Source of the DNA: an uncultured Christensenellaceae bacterium
GTDB lineage: Bacteria; Bacillota; Clostridia; Christensenellales; Pumilibacteraceae
Direction of reading: 5' to 3'
NCBI GenBank assembly: GCA_910587025.1
Contig: CAJUKR010000003.1
Location: 1-64,000, forward strand
Length of the DNA stretch: 64,000 nucleotides
Part shown: piece by piece, positions 36,301 to 43,588 of the stretch
Layout of the letters: every line of letters starts with the position of its first letter
Position numbering within the stretch: position 1 is the first letter of the stretch
The notes under the pieces: model-generated
What the model was told of the DNA's origin: nothing
What the model saw: only the letters and a program-made list of their open reading frames with translations
Database searches by the model: none
Position numbers and translations under genes: made by a program

Positions 36301-37365
36301 GAATGGTTTTACAATTCGGAAGAACACAGAGTATTATTTGCCAAAAAGTATTACGGATGCTACGTAAACGATTCGACGGGCAAAAAGGGCATGGATCCGG
36401 CTTACGCTTTGTCGTATGACGGTTCGACTTGGGTTTCGTACCGCGATCTTAATCGGGACTTCGGCGACGCCGTAGACAGACTTCTGAATACGACGGGAGA
36501 TAACTACGGCGAACCGAACGACGCGGGAACTCTGAATGACGGCGATATCGCATTTATCGTAAATCGAATCGAAGAAGACTGGTCGACATGGAAACCCGAC
36601 GACGATAAAGTTTTACCCGAAAAGTTTTATATACGAAATCGTAATAACTCGGAAAAAGAGCTTGATATAAAGGGATACTATGTCGTTCACGATTCGGGTA
36701 GCTACGAAACTTTGATACTTTCGTCTTCGTTCGCTTCTTCGTTCTCAGTTTTTCCTTCGCCGGATTATTACGAATGGGAAACGGAATATGTGACCGATTA
36801 CGTTGCGCCCGCGAATTTGAAATACAACTATATCATAGCCGGATCCGCATCGCTTGCCGACGACATATACTTTATGCTCGAAGATAAGCCCAACTCGATT
36901 TCGTATAAGATGTACGGAAATACGGTGTACAGCGACGCAAAGATGGCGATAAATATGATCGAAACGATGTCGATCGTATTCCTGATTATCGGACTTGTTA
37001 TGGCGGTACTGTCCGCGCTCATGCTCTTCAATTTCATTTCCACTTCCATTTCGGTAAAGAGGAAGGAGATCGGAGTACTGCGCGCCGTCGGTGCGAGAGG
37101 GACGGACGTGTTCAAGATTTTCTTTGCCGAGGCTTTCATCATCGCGATGATATGCTTCGTCATTTCCGCGATCGCGAGCGGCGTGCTTTGTATCGTACTC
37201 AACGGAGTATTCGCCGGAGCGATAAATCTTTCTGTGCTGAATTACGGTTCGGTACAGATATTGCTGATTCTCGGCATATCCGTCGTCGTCGCGTTTGTCG
37301 CGACTATCCTGCCCGTATTCTTCGCGGCGAAGAAACCGCCCGTAGAATCCATACGAGCACTGTAA
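33397..37365 (+). CDS. MacB/FtsX-type ABC transporter, ATPase-permease fusion with repeat-rich ectodomain
   Basis: A protein of 1322 residues. The N-terminal ATPase (about 1-225) has Walker A GRSGSGKST (39-47), signature LSGGQKQR and Walker B IIMADEPTGAL. One membrane helix follows at about 347-372, then a very large extracytoplasmic region, then three helices (about 1190-1215, 1240-1270, 1285-1310) of the FtsX permease, ending PPVESIRAL. Such mechanotransmission transporters move antibiotics, lipids or peptides or signal to kinases, rather than import nutrients. Residues about 706-1000 contain roughly twelve imperfect repeats of 23-25 residues with an aromatic start (GYY/GFY), a Gly-containing turn, Ser/Thr, then GY/GW. 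AAGGAG precedes the ATG. The gene stands alone between a poly-G promoter and a terminator. Confidence 0.9.
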   Translation: MLSVKDLVKVYKTKGGTEVRALDGVTVDFPEKGMVFLLGRSGSGKSTLLNVAGGLDKPDSGEVIVKGKSSKDFSGSDFDSYRNTFVGFVFQEYNILNEFNIEQNIALALQLQGKKNDKAAVNALLEQVDLVGMGKRKPNTLSGGQKQRVAIARALIKEPEIIMADEPTGALDSNTGKQVLDTLKKLSETKLVIIVSHDREFAEQYGDRVIELKDGKILSDSSKAYAAPTAVSANVNAIGEDTVRVKDWGKLTQEEFNSIYTMLKGKGGEVIITSSESDMPAVKRACKITDDGKREYFKDTAPGSVETKSYDGSKTKFIKSHLPVGHAVKMGASGLKTKPIRLFFTILISIISFTMFGVLSTMMMYDSVYSISEALRGTGYSTAMLEKTYHVVQNEYRVDSNGNRELQYTSENDITDRISAEELAAMNDNGRNIKFAGVFGKSNYSYNNYLGNQSSSSDGAQKYYPSSDFIGFSDCGETFMSANNFVKLAGDYPTEANEIAVSEYVYNQFKDKGFRSTNGSLVQITDYDKLIGMELNVFNSYYDNGNALKIVGIYNVGDLSKYKSILDGTYADKNSKEYKVLEAECRDEIAHGFHSLAFVSDTFYDKHSSTLTGGSSKYIETRHMYGVRARSEKDDYYNENISEYDMCSYYSEKTVRNNASEFTVYSKDGTLIDCGDFSLGENDAYINIRYLSNAARSLANASRNMERFYDNDGNVVYDARDGWSEESSGFWTNYAGDVSFTEVPGYVYAEEREMYIHKNGDSASYFDIINMYEQRECYMDRNGEYTSIRPDVDHLLYGNYGTYYSDGNGNYSTERKDGWEELNGDYYHLGSDSSVDPGTVYVEIKDGYYVGDVYLFVNVNDPTEIVGDRFDNWRSINGYYVYADGRMSSFIEDGYNSRGSFYFDSDTGELSLEYKNGYENYNGFYIDEEGNASVDYPENGDYTYKKGIYINADGDLSFTKKPGYVFRSEWFYNSEEHRVLFAKKYYGCYVNDSTGKKGMDPAYALSYDGSTWVSYRDLNRDFGDAVDRLLNTTGDNYGEPNDAGTLNDGDIAFIVNRIEEDWSTWKPDDDKVLPEKFYIRNRNNSEKELDIKGYYVVHDSGSYETLILSSSFASSFSVFPSPDYYEWETEYVTDYVAPANLKYNYIIAGSASLADDIYFMLEDKPNSISYKMYGNTVYSDAKMAINMIETMSIVFLIIGLVMAVLSALMLFNFISTSISVKRKEIGVLRAVGARGTDVFKIFFAEAFIIAMICFVISAIASGVLCIVLNGVFAGAINLSVLNYGSVQILLILGISVVVAFVATILPVFFAAKKPPVESIRAL

Positions 37366-37384
37366 TTCGCATAATACGGATTGT

Positions 37385-37423
37385 AAAACACCGTTCGGAA
37401 TTCTTTTCGAACGGTGTTTTTTT
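37385..37423 (+). terminator. Terminator after the ABC transporter gene
   Basis: A perfect 13-base-pair stem, AAAACACCGTTCG with its complement (37385-37397, 37108+ offset to 37408-37420), followed by T. Confidence 0.92.
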
Positions 37424-37473
37424 ACGAAAAATCGTATAAAACGAAAGAATATGTCGGATTGTGTCGTTTTTTG

Positions 37474-37502
37474 TTGACTAAAACTACGTTATGCAATATA
37501 AT
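37474..37502 (+). promoter_or_regulatory. Promoter of the TIGR02206-like gene, near-leaderless geometry
   Basis: TTGACT (37474-37479), a 17-base spacer and TATAAT (37497-37502). The ATG lies only 10 bases beyond the -10, and there is no Shine-Dalgarno site. Confidence 0.75.
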
Positions 37503-37512
37503 AATATATGAT

Positions 37513-38271
37513 ATGAACGATTTTTGGAAAACTTCCGAAACGATAGAACCGGGTAAAGGTTGGCCGTTTTTTTCGCCGCCGCATTTTCTGTGGCTTGCGA
37601 TATGCGTGTTTTTTATCGTTGCGGCAACGATCTCTTACGGTCGGTGCGGTGAAAAGGGAAGAAATATATGGCGTTTGGCACTGGGCATTTTCGTCGAAGT
37701 GAACACCGTTGCCGATCAGATATTTCTTATCGCGACGGGGCAGTGGAACCGTTTTCATCTTCCGCTTCATTTGTGTTGCTTCGGGGCGTTTATCGTGACT
37801 GCGCATGCGATTTTCCCGAAAAACAAAACTCTTGCGGGATTGACGTATGCGCTTTCTATGCCTGGCGCAGTGCTTGCTCTCGCGACTCCGAACTGGGCGA
37901 ATCTGCCTTTCTGGAATTTTTCCGCTTTATTGAGCTGGACTTTCCATATAGTGTTGATCGCTTATCCGATCATGTTGATCGTGGGCGGGGGTTATCGCCC
38001 GTCGTTTAAGGATATACGCGCCACCGTTCCGATCATTCTCGGCGCGATCGCGATAATATACGGACTCAATATTCTGATCGATACCGATTTCCTGTTCATC
38101 AACGGAGCGGACAGCGTCGGTTGGATGCATGCCGTATATCTCCTCATGGGCAGGTCGTATATAATTATATTCGTTGTCATTATGGCTGTGCTTTGGACGA
38201 TCGAGTTTTTACCTTTTTCGCTTGTCAAACGTCATAGGATAAGGGCAAGGGCGGTAAAGAGTTCCGTATAG
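37513..38271 (+). CDS. TIGR02206/YwaF-family integral membrane protein
   Basis: A protein of 252 residues with about seven hydrophobic helices. It resembles the YwaF/TIGR02206 family of uncharacterised polytopic proteins, notably FSPPHFLWLAICVFF at the start, the charged NTVADQIFL helix, the LPLHLCCFGAF histidine helix and WTFHIVLIAYP. The function is unknown. The ATG at 37513 is chosen because the consensus promoter ends 10 bases earlier; an earlier in-frame ATG at 37414 lies upstream of the promoter. The gene converges with dapA at a shared terminator. Confidence 0.8.
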   Translation: MNDFWKTSETIEPGKGWPFFSPPHFLWLAICVFFIVAATISYGRCGEKGRNIWRLALGIFVEVNTVADQIFLIATGQWNRFHLPLHLCCFGAFIVTAHAIFPKNKTLAGLTYALSMPGAVLALATPNWANLPFWNFSALLSWTFHIVLIAYPIMLIVGGGYRPSFKDIRATVPIILGAIAIIYGLNILIDTDFLFINGADSVGWMHAVYLLMGRSYIIIFVVIMAVLWTIEFLPFSLVKRHRIRARAVKSSV

Positions 38272-38286
38272 AAAATTCCGTAAATA

Positions 38287-38318
38287 AAAAAACCCGAACG
38301 GTATCGTTCGGGTTTTTT
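38287..38318. terminator. Bidirectional terminator between the membrane gene and dapA
   Basis: A 14-base-pair perfect stem with A6 on one side and T6 on the other (38287-38300 with 38305-38318), serving both converging genes. Confidence 0.93.
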
Positions 38319-38330
38319 GCGTTCGGTGCT

Positions 38331-39212
38331 TTATTTCAATATACCGAGGTCTTTCATGATGCCCTTAAGCTGCTTTGCGTGATCCGGTTCCATTTCCGTG
38401 AGCGGAAGGCGGGGTTTGCCCGCTTTTATTCCGATAAACTCGAGCGCTTTTTTCGTCGGTATGGGATTGACTTCCATGAACAGCGCTTTTGCGAGCGGAT
38501 CGAGCCGATACGACAGCTCGCGCGCTTCGTCGAATTTGTTTGCAAAGCAGGCGTCCGTAATCTTTTTCATTTCGGCGGGGCATACGTTTGCGACTACGGA
38601 AACGACGCCGACCGCTCCGAGCGCCATGAGGAATACGGTATAACTGTCGTTACCGCTGTAAACGTCCAGCTTTCCGCGGCACTCGCGGCACATTGCGAGC
38701 AGGTCGTCTATGTTCTCGCTCGCATCCTTTATCGCGACTATGTTCTTGTGCTCGGAGAGCTTTACGGCAGTCGCGGGGGATATCCTGAGCCCCGTACGCG
38801 TCGGTACGTTGTACAACATGACGGGTACGGAAACCGCGTCTGCGATCGCGGTATAATGAGCGATGAGACCGTTCTGCGTACATTTGTTATAGTACGGCGT
38901 GACTACGAGCAGTCCGTCCGCGCCCTCGGCTTCGGCGATTTTGCTCATTTTCACGGCGTTCGCGGTATTATTGCTGCCTGTGCCGATAATGACCGGTACG
39001 CGGCGGTTTACGGTCTTGACCGCAAATTTGAACATCTCTATGCGCTCCTCTTCCGTCATGGTCGAAGGCTCGCCCGTCGTGCCGCCTACGATGACCGCGT
39101 CTGCGCCGCCGGAGATTACGTGTTCGAGCAGTTTGCCGTATTCGTCGAAGTTGATTCCGTTTTCCGTCATCGGCGTGACGAGAGCAACGCCGACCCCCTT
39201 AAAAATACTCAT
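38331..39212 (-). CDS. dapA: 4-Hydroxy-tetrahydrodipicolinate synthase
   Basis: Condenses aspartate semialdehyde with pyruvate in lysine/diaminopimelate synthesis. A TIM barrel of 293 residues with VGGTTGEPSTM near the N-terminus, catalytic Tyr134 (LYNVPTRTG) and Schiff-base Lys162 (IKDAS). AGAGGA precedes the ATG. It is the second gene of an operon with asd (about 50-base gap) under the upstream lysine riboswitch. The third enzyme, dapB, is encoded at 62756 outside this control. Confidence 0.96.
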   Translation of the reverse strand: MSIFKGVGVALVTPMTENGINFDEYGKLLEHVISGGADAVIVGGTTGEPSTMTEEERIEMFKFAVKTVNRRVPVIIGTGSNNTANAVKMSKIAEAEGADGLLVVTPYYNKCTQNGLIAHYTAIADAVSVPVMLYNVPTRTGLRISPATAVKLSEHKNIVAIKDASENIDDLLAMCRECRGKLDVYSGNDSYTVFLMALGAVGVVSVVANVCPAEMKKITDACFANKFDEARELSYRLDPLAKALFMEVNPIPTKKALEFIGIKAGKPRLPLTEMEPDHAKQLKGIMKDLGILK

Positions 39213-39262
39213 TGTTTTATTCCTCTTTGTTATAATTTATATGCGTTTGATCCGTTCCGTGT

Positions 39263-40291
39263 TTATCTCTTGCACATGCGGTCTATGAAAAGCTGCGCGA
39301 TCTGAACGGCGTTGGTCGCCGCGCCCTTACGGATGTTGTCGGCGACTACCCACATGTTGATACCGCTTTCTACGGTATAGTCCTTACGGATTCTTCCGAC
39401 GTACACTTCGTCGTGATCGGTCGCTTGAAGCGCGGTGGGGTAGACGTGGTTTGCGGGATCGTCCATTACGACGATGCCCGGCGTCTTTGCCAGTACTTCG
39501 CGTACGGCTTCGGGCGTGGCAGGCTTTTCGAATTCGACGTTGATGGATTCGCTGTGTCCGTAATAAACGGGAACGCGTACGCACGTCGCCGTGACTTTGA
39601 TATCGGGCGCGTGAAGTATCTTGTGCGTTTCGTCGATCATTTTCTGTTCTTCTTTATAGTATCCGTTGTCGAGCAGAACGTCGATCTCGGGTATGCAGTT
39701 GCCTGCGATGGGGTGAGGGAACTTCTGCGGTATCGGCATACATGCGCCTTCGCTTTCGGCTTTAACTCCCGCTTCGAGGTCTGCGTAACCTTTTACGCCC
39801 GCGCCGGAAACAGCCTGGAACGTCGTGTAGATAACTCGCTTGATACCGAAAGCCTTATGTAAAGGATCGAGCGCGACCATTGCCTGAATGGTCGAGCAGT
39901 TTGGATTGGCGATAATTCCCTTGGGATGATCGAATGCGTCCTCGGGATTGACTTCGGGAACGACGAGGGGTACGTTTTCGTCCATGCGCCAAAATGCCGA
40001 GTTATCGATTACGATACCGCCCGCGGCAGCGAACATGGGCGAGTAGATACCGCTCGCTTTGCCGCCCGCGCTCATGATGACGATTTCGGGTCTGTACTTG
40101 TTGATGTTTTCTTCGGTCGTTTCTATAACGGTATATTTCTTGCCGCAATACTCGATCTCGCTTCCCGCGCTCTTTGCCGAAGCGAACGGCATAAGTTCGC
40201 CGACCGGGAACTTTCTCTCGGCGAGAACCTGTAACATTTTTCTGCCGACCATACCGGTCGCGCCTACGACAGCCACTTTGAACTGTTTCAT
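39263..40291 (-). CDS. asd: Aspartate-semialdehyde dehydrogenase
   Basis: Reduces aspartyl phosphate to aspartate semialdehyde, the branch point to lysine, diaminopimelate, methionine and threonine. At 342 residues it has normal length, with the NADP-binding VVGATGMVGRKML, catalytic Cys132 in ANPNCSTIQ and the later substrate-binding stretch with GHSESINVEFE. The ATG at 40291 is chosen because GGAGG lies 6 bases upstream; the longer frame from 40345 would run through the riboswitch terminator. First gene of the asd-dapA operon. Confidence 0.96.
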   Translation of the reverse strand: MKQFKVAVVGATGMVGRKMLQVLAERKFPVGELMPFASAKSAGSEIEYCGKKYTVIETTEENINKYRPEIVIMSAGGKASGIYSPMFAAAGGIVIDNSAFWRMDENVPLVVPEVNPEDAFDHPKGIIANPNCSTIQAMVALDPLHKAFGIKRVIYTTFQAVSGAGVKGYADLEAGVKAESEGACMPIPQKFPHPIAGNCIPEIDVLLDNGYYKEEQKMIDETHKILHAPDIKVTATCVRVPVYYGHSESINVEFEKPATPEAVREVLAKTPGIVVMDDPANHVYPTALQATDHDEVYVGRIRKDYTVESGINMWVVADNIRKGAATNAVQIAQLFIDRMCKR

Positions 40292-40304
40292 ATATTCCTC
40301 CGAA

Positions 40305-40341
40305 TAAAAAATAAAAATACCTTGTCGTATTCCGACAAGGT
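40305..40341 (-). terminator. Regulated terminator of the lysine riboswitch
   Basis: On the minus strand a perfect stem ACCTTGTCG/CGACAAGGT (40319-40341) is followed by ATTTTTATTTTTT. It lies between the aptamer and the asd Shine-Dalgarno site. Confidence 0.85.
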
Positions 40342-40344
40342 GCA

Positions 40345-40540
40345 TACCGTAAACGATAGATCAATGCACTCCATACCGCCTTCGGTATGACAGTCGCGTA
40401 GCTCTTAATCTTCCGCGACCGACCGCGCCCGCCGTCCGCACGGCTTCCGCGATCTCGGCGACGATGCCCTTTCGCCTGCACGCCCCTGCGGAAGGTTTGT
40501 TGTGCCTGCGGCTACTGATGCTCGACGCTCCTCATCGAAA
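40345..40540 (-). ncRNA. Lysine riboswitch (L-box) controlling asd-dapA
   Basis: The minus-strand leader contains the conserved lysine aptamer elements in order: GAGGAGCG with the GAGCATCAGTA stretch (around 40515-40533), the AGGCGAAAGGGCATCGTCGCCGA block, and CTGTCA-hairpin-TGGAGTGC before a closing strand. Together they match the L-box core as known from lysC leaders. Lysine binding should favour the downstream terminator at 40305-40341 and switch off asd and dapA. The rest of the 340-base gene-free stretch holds the two promoters. Confidence 0.88.
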
Positions 40541-40550
40541 TTGCAACAAG

Positions 40551-40579
40551 ATAATAGCACATTAAAGATTGGTTGTCAA
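40551..40579 (-). promoter_or_regulatory. asd-dapA promoter
   Basis: On the minus strand, TTGACA (40574-40579), a 17-base spacer and TATTAT (40551-40556), starting the riboswitch leader near 40544. Confidence 0.82.
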
Positions 40580-40590
40580 GCTGTTTTTAC

Positions 40591-40620
40591 TTGCTTTTCT
40601 CTTTTATTTTATGATATAAC
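40591..40620 (+). promoter_or_regulatory. Promoter of the small membrane gene at 40632, near-leaderless geometry
   Basis: TTGCTT (40591-40596), an 18-base spacer and TATAAC (40615-40620), ending 11 bases before the ATG, with no Shine-Dalgarno site. Confidence 0.5.
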
Positions 40621-40631
40621 ATATAGTAAGT

Positions 40632-40967
40632 ATGAACAAGGAACTTCTCAGAAGAATATTCGCGATAATCGCGCTCGTCGGTATAGTCGGCGTGACTGTG
40701 TTCGGCACGCTCGTTTTTTTTAACTTATTCTCCGATTATGCCGCATTGTTCGGCGCGCTTGCCGTTGCGTTCGCGTGTGTCGCGGCGGTATTCTTTATCC
40801 TGACTTACATTCTCCGTCCCATGAGTACGGACGTCGGTAAACCCGAAAGTTTCGATTCAGACGTCGCGGGCGGCGAAGCAGGCGACGGTCAATGCGATGT
40901 TGACGATTGCGCCGACGTAAAAGAGGACGGGGTAACCGACGAAGAAGGAAAAGACGAGCAGGATTAA
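40632..40967 (+). CDS. Small membrane protein with acidic tail, unrecognised
   Basis: A 111-residue protein with two hydrophobic helices (about 8-32 and 37-62) and a strongly acidic, Asp/Glu/Gly-rich C-terminal tail (about 68-111). The tail-coding part (40857-40967) overlaps the 3' end of a gene on the opposite strand. No family is recognised. The AT-rich promoter-like sequence and ATG are plausible, but the tail's composition may partly be dictated by the opposing gene. Confidence 0.55.
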   Translation: MNKELLRRIFAIIALVGIVGVTVFGTLVFFNLFSDYAALFGALAVAFACVAAVFFILTYILRPMSTDVGKPESFDSDVAGGEAGDGQCDVDDCADVKEDGVTDEEGKDEQD

Positions 40968-41228
40968 CGCCGTAATGGCGAAGCGTCTTGCGTTTTGCCG
41001 CGTAAGCGCGGCTTTGAAAACGGCTTTGAGTTTTGTTCCGAATTTTTCTTTCGGTTTACGCTCCGTCGCGGGCGCGGGTTTGATCCCTATTGCGCCTACC
41101 GTACACATGGCTGCCGAAAAGGACGCGAGTACCTTGGGCGCAAGCGCCACTCCGATTTGGGACAGCAGTATCCACCATGCCAGAAGTATAAGCAGTTTAA
41201 GACCGCATTTGTCGATAAAATCAGCCAC
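40857..41228 (-). CDS. Small membrane protein of 123 residues, convergent with the 40632 gene
   Basis: Starts with GTG at 41228. Hydrophobic stretches lie at about 10-50 (possibly two helices) and 84-118, separated by a basic linker with KPKEKFGTKLK. I do not recognise the family. There is no Shine-Dalgarno site, and a TAATAAT sequence ends 6 bases before the GTG, which fits the leaderless pattern seen elsewhere here. Its last 111 bases overlap the plus-strand gene tail-to-tail. Divergent from tsaC. Confidence 0.55.
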   Translation of the reverse strand: MADFIDKCGLKLLILLAWWILLSQIGVALAPKVLASFSAAMCTVGAIGIKPAPATERKPKEKFGTKLKAVFKAALTRQNARRFAITALILLVFSFFVGYPVLFYVGAIVNIALTVACFAARDV

Positions 41229-41265
41229 GTAATGATTATTACCTTATTTTTCGAAGGATAAACAG

Positions 41266-42267
41266 ATGGAAACAGTGATTCTGAAACCGAGCGAAGAAAA
41301 CATCGCGAAATGTGCCGAACTTATCCGTAAAGGAGAGACGGTCGCATTCCCGACCGAAACCGTATACGGTTTGGGCGCAAGCGCGCTCTCTTCGCGCGCC
41401 GCGGAAAAAATCTTCGCCGCGAAGGGCAGACCCGCCACGAATCCTCTCATTATCCATGTCGCTGACAAAGCGCAGATCGAAGCGGTTGCGGAAACGGACG
41501 ATAAATCGCGCAGGCTGATAGACGCGCTTATGCCCGGACCGCTTACTCTCGTCCTTCCGAAAAAAAGCGTAGTGCCCGACATCGTGACCGCGGGGTTCGA
41601 TACCGTGGCGGTGCGTATGCCCGATCATCCCGTTGCTCTCGCGCTTATTCGGGAAGCGGGAGTGCCGGTATGCGCTCCGTCGGCGAATACTTCTTCGAGA
41701 CCCTCGCCTACGATGGCTCAGCATGTTTACGACGATCTGTGCGGCAGGGTGCCTGTAATACTGGACGGAGGGAAATGCCCGCTCGGACTGGAAAGCACCA
41801 TAATCAATATGACCGAGAGCGTTCCGCGTATAATGCGCGCGGGATCGGTCGATTCTTCGGATATAGAACGGGTGATCGGGAGCGTCAATAAAGAATCGGT
41901 CATGATCGATTCGCTTGCCGATATCAAAACTCCCGCGCATTTCGTTCCCAAAGCCGAGTTGACGTTTTCGGCGTTTTACGAGAATATGTGTTCGGTTATT
42001 ATCGGATACTATGATACGGTCGCTCTGTTGCGTGGTCGCCGTCCGGTCATACTGTGCACGGCGGAGCATGCGGCGGAATACGGCGGCAGGGAAATATCGG
42101 TGGTCGGTGAGAGCGTGAGCGATTACGCAAGCTGTCTTTTCGAAAAGATCCGCGAAGCCGAAAAAAACAATTACGATCTGATTATCGCCGAGGGCGTGCC
42201 TCTCGGAGGGATAGGCACCACGCTTATGTCCCGACTTATGAAACTTTCGAACGGAAACGTGATCTGA
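41266..42267 (+). CDS. tsaC: Threonylcarbamoyl-AMP synthase (Sua5 type)
   Basis: Makes threonylcarbamoyl-adenylate from threonine, bicarbonate and ATP for the t6A37 modification of ANN-decoding tRNAs. At 333 residues it is the long Sua5 form: a YrdC domain (about 10-200; FPTETVYGLGA, KGRPATNPLIIHV, SANTSSRPSPT) followed by a C-terminal Sua5 domain (about 230-333). AAGGA precedes the ATG. It heads a run of tightly spaced genes through the phosphatase and rpiB to the V-ATPase. Confidence 0.94.
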   Translation: METVILKPSEENIAKCAELIRKGETVAFPTETVYGLGASALSSRAAEKIFAAKGRPATNPLIIHVADKAQIEAVAETDDKSRRLIDALMPGPLTLVLPKKSVVPDIVTAGFDTVAVRMPDHPVALALIREAGVPVCAPSANTSSRPSPTMAQHVYDDLCGRVPVILDGGKCPLGLESTIINMTESVPRIMRAGSVDSSDIERVIGSVNKESVMIDSLADIKTPAHFVPKAELTFSAFYENMCSVIIGYYDTVALLRGRRPVILCTAEHAAEYGGREISVVGESVSDYASCLFEKIREAEKNNYDLIIAEGVPLGGIGTTLMSRLMKLSNGNVI

Positions 42268-42268
42268 A

Positions 42269-42775
42269 ATGAGCGAAACGAAAAAAGAAAAAGTAAACGT
42301 GCTGTTTGTTTGCACGGGCAATACCTGCCGTTCGCCTATGGCGGAACAGCTTTTTTCCGATTGGCTCAAAAAGGAGAAATCGACGTCCGTAGCCGATGTT
42401 TCGAGCGCGGGCATTTATGCCGAAAACGGCAAGCCTATGACGCCCGAAGCGGCGGGCGTGCTTTTCGAATCGGGTATTTCCGTCCGTCCGCATAAGTCGC
42501 GGTTGCTTACCATCGACGTTATACAGAATGCCGATGTTATCGTCTGCATGACGGAAGAACACCGCGACGCGCTGTTGCATTCTTTTTCTTACCTTGCGGC
42601 GGCAAGCGACGGAAGATACCGCATAGTCGGCACGGTGCGCGAACTTACCGGTACCGACGTAGGAGATCCGTTCGGTCGCGGAGTGGACGCATACCGCGTC
42701 GCGGCAAACGCGCTTTCCGAAATGTGCGCGCCGCTTTTCGCCGAGGTATGCAGATACCGCGACGAGTATAAGTAA
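42269..42775 (+). CDS. Low-molecular-weight phosphatase, protein-arginine phosphatase-like
   Basis: A 168-residue member of the LMW-PTP fold with the P-loop CTGNTCRS (nucleophile Cys15, Arg21) near the N-terminus and the general acid in VGDPFGRG. Thr in the P-loop, where tyrosine phosphatases usually have Leu or Ile, agrees with the YwlE type that removes phosphate from arginine. It is adjacent to tsaC and rpiB, the same order as ywlC-ywlE-ywlF in Bacillus, which supports the call. Confidence 0.87.
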   Translation: MSETKKEKVNVLFVCTGNTCRSPMAEQLFSDWLKKEKSTSVADVSSAGIYAENGKPMTPEAAGVLFESGISVRPHKSRLLTIDVIQNADVIVCMTEEHRDALLHSFSYLAAASDGRYRIVGTVRELTGTDVGDPFGRGVDAYRVAANALSEMCAPLFAEVCRYRDEYK

Positions 42776-42803
42776 AATCGAGATCATCGAGGGATATATA
42801 TTT

Positions 42804-43262
42804 ATGAAAATCGCAATGGCCGCAGACGATGCGGGAAGAGAACTCAAGAATATAATCAAAGCAGACCTTTGCGCAAAAGGGCATGATGTGGTCGATTTCG
42901 GATTGGATGTATCCGAACCCACCGCCGATTATCCCGATTATGCGCTCCCCGCCGCCGAAGCGGTGGCGTGCGGCGAGTGCGATCGCGGCATCATCGTATG
43001 CGGTACTGGCATAGGCGTCAGTATGTGCGCAAACAAGGTCAAAGGCATTAGGTGCGCGCACGTTACGGATTGTTTTTCTGCGGAAGCCACGCGTTTGCAT
43101 AACGATGCCAACATGCTTGCGCTCGGCGGAAGAGTGACCGGCTCGGGGCTTGCGCTCAAGATCGCCGATATATTTCTGAGTACGGAATATTCGGGCGCGG
43201 AAAGGCATACCCGTCGTATAAATAAGATCAAAGCGATCGAGGATAAGTATTTCAAGGTATGA
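42804..43262 (+). CDS. rpiB: Ribose-5-phosphate isomerase B
   Basis: Interconverts ribose 5-phosphate and ribulose 5-phosphate. A protein of 152 residues with the RpiB catalytic Cys66 in IVCGTGIGVSM and the later RCAHVTDCFSAE and HNDANMLALGGR. The first motif, usually DHAG or DHGG, reads DDAG (Asp8, Asp9), replacing the His. It follows the ywlC-ywlE-ywlF-like order. The stop overlaps the V-ATPase coiled-coil gene by ATGA. Confidence 0.92.
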   Translation: MKIAMAADDAGRELKNIIKADLCAKGHDVVDFGLDVSEPTADYPDYALPAAEAVACGECDRGIIVCGTGIGVSMCANKVKGIRCAHVTDCFSAEATRLHNDANMLALGGRVTGSGLALKIADIFLSTEYSGAERHTRRINKIKAIEDKYFKV

Positions 43263-43585
43263 GCGAACAGACTATAAAGGACATCATGTCCGACATCACC
43301 GAAGCCGAAGCGAAAGCGGCGGAGATCATAAGAGCGGCGGAAGCGAAAGCGGCGGAGATCAATGCTTCGTGCAATGCCGAAGCCGAAGAACGCGCCGCTT
43401 CGGAGAGCGATCGCGCGAAAAAGCTCACGGCGGAAGCTCTTGCCGAAGCGCGCGAAGAGGGTGAAAAACGCGGAGCGGAGCTTATCGCCGCGACCGAAAA
43501 AGAAAATGCCGCGCTCGAAAAGAAAGCGGAAAAGAATATAGACGCGGCGGCGGAAATAATAGTTAAAAGGGTGCTTGAATTATAA
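43259..43585 (+). CDS. V-type ATPase peripheral-stalk subunit (G/H-like, NtpF position)
   Basis: A 108-residue Ala/Glu/Lys-rich protein, nearly all alpha-helical coiled coil with heptad-like repeats AEAKAAEI. It sits first in the operon, the place of NtpF in Enterococcus, where it forms the peripheral stalk with subunit E. Low-complexity sequence makes homology hard to prove, so the call is mainly by position. It overlaps the rpiB stop, so V-ATPase synthesis is coupled to rpiB translation. Confidence 0.8.
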   Translation: MSEQTIKDIMSDITEAEAKAAEIIRAAEAKAAEINASCNAEAEERAASESDRAKKLTAEALAEAREEGEKRGAELIAATEKENAALEKKAEKNIDAAAEIIVKRVLEL

Positions 43586-43588
43586 GGT

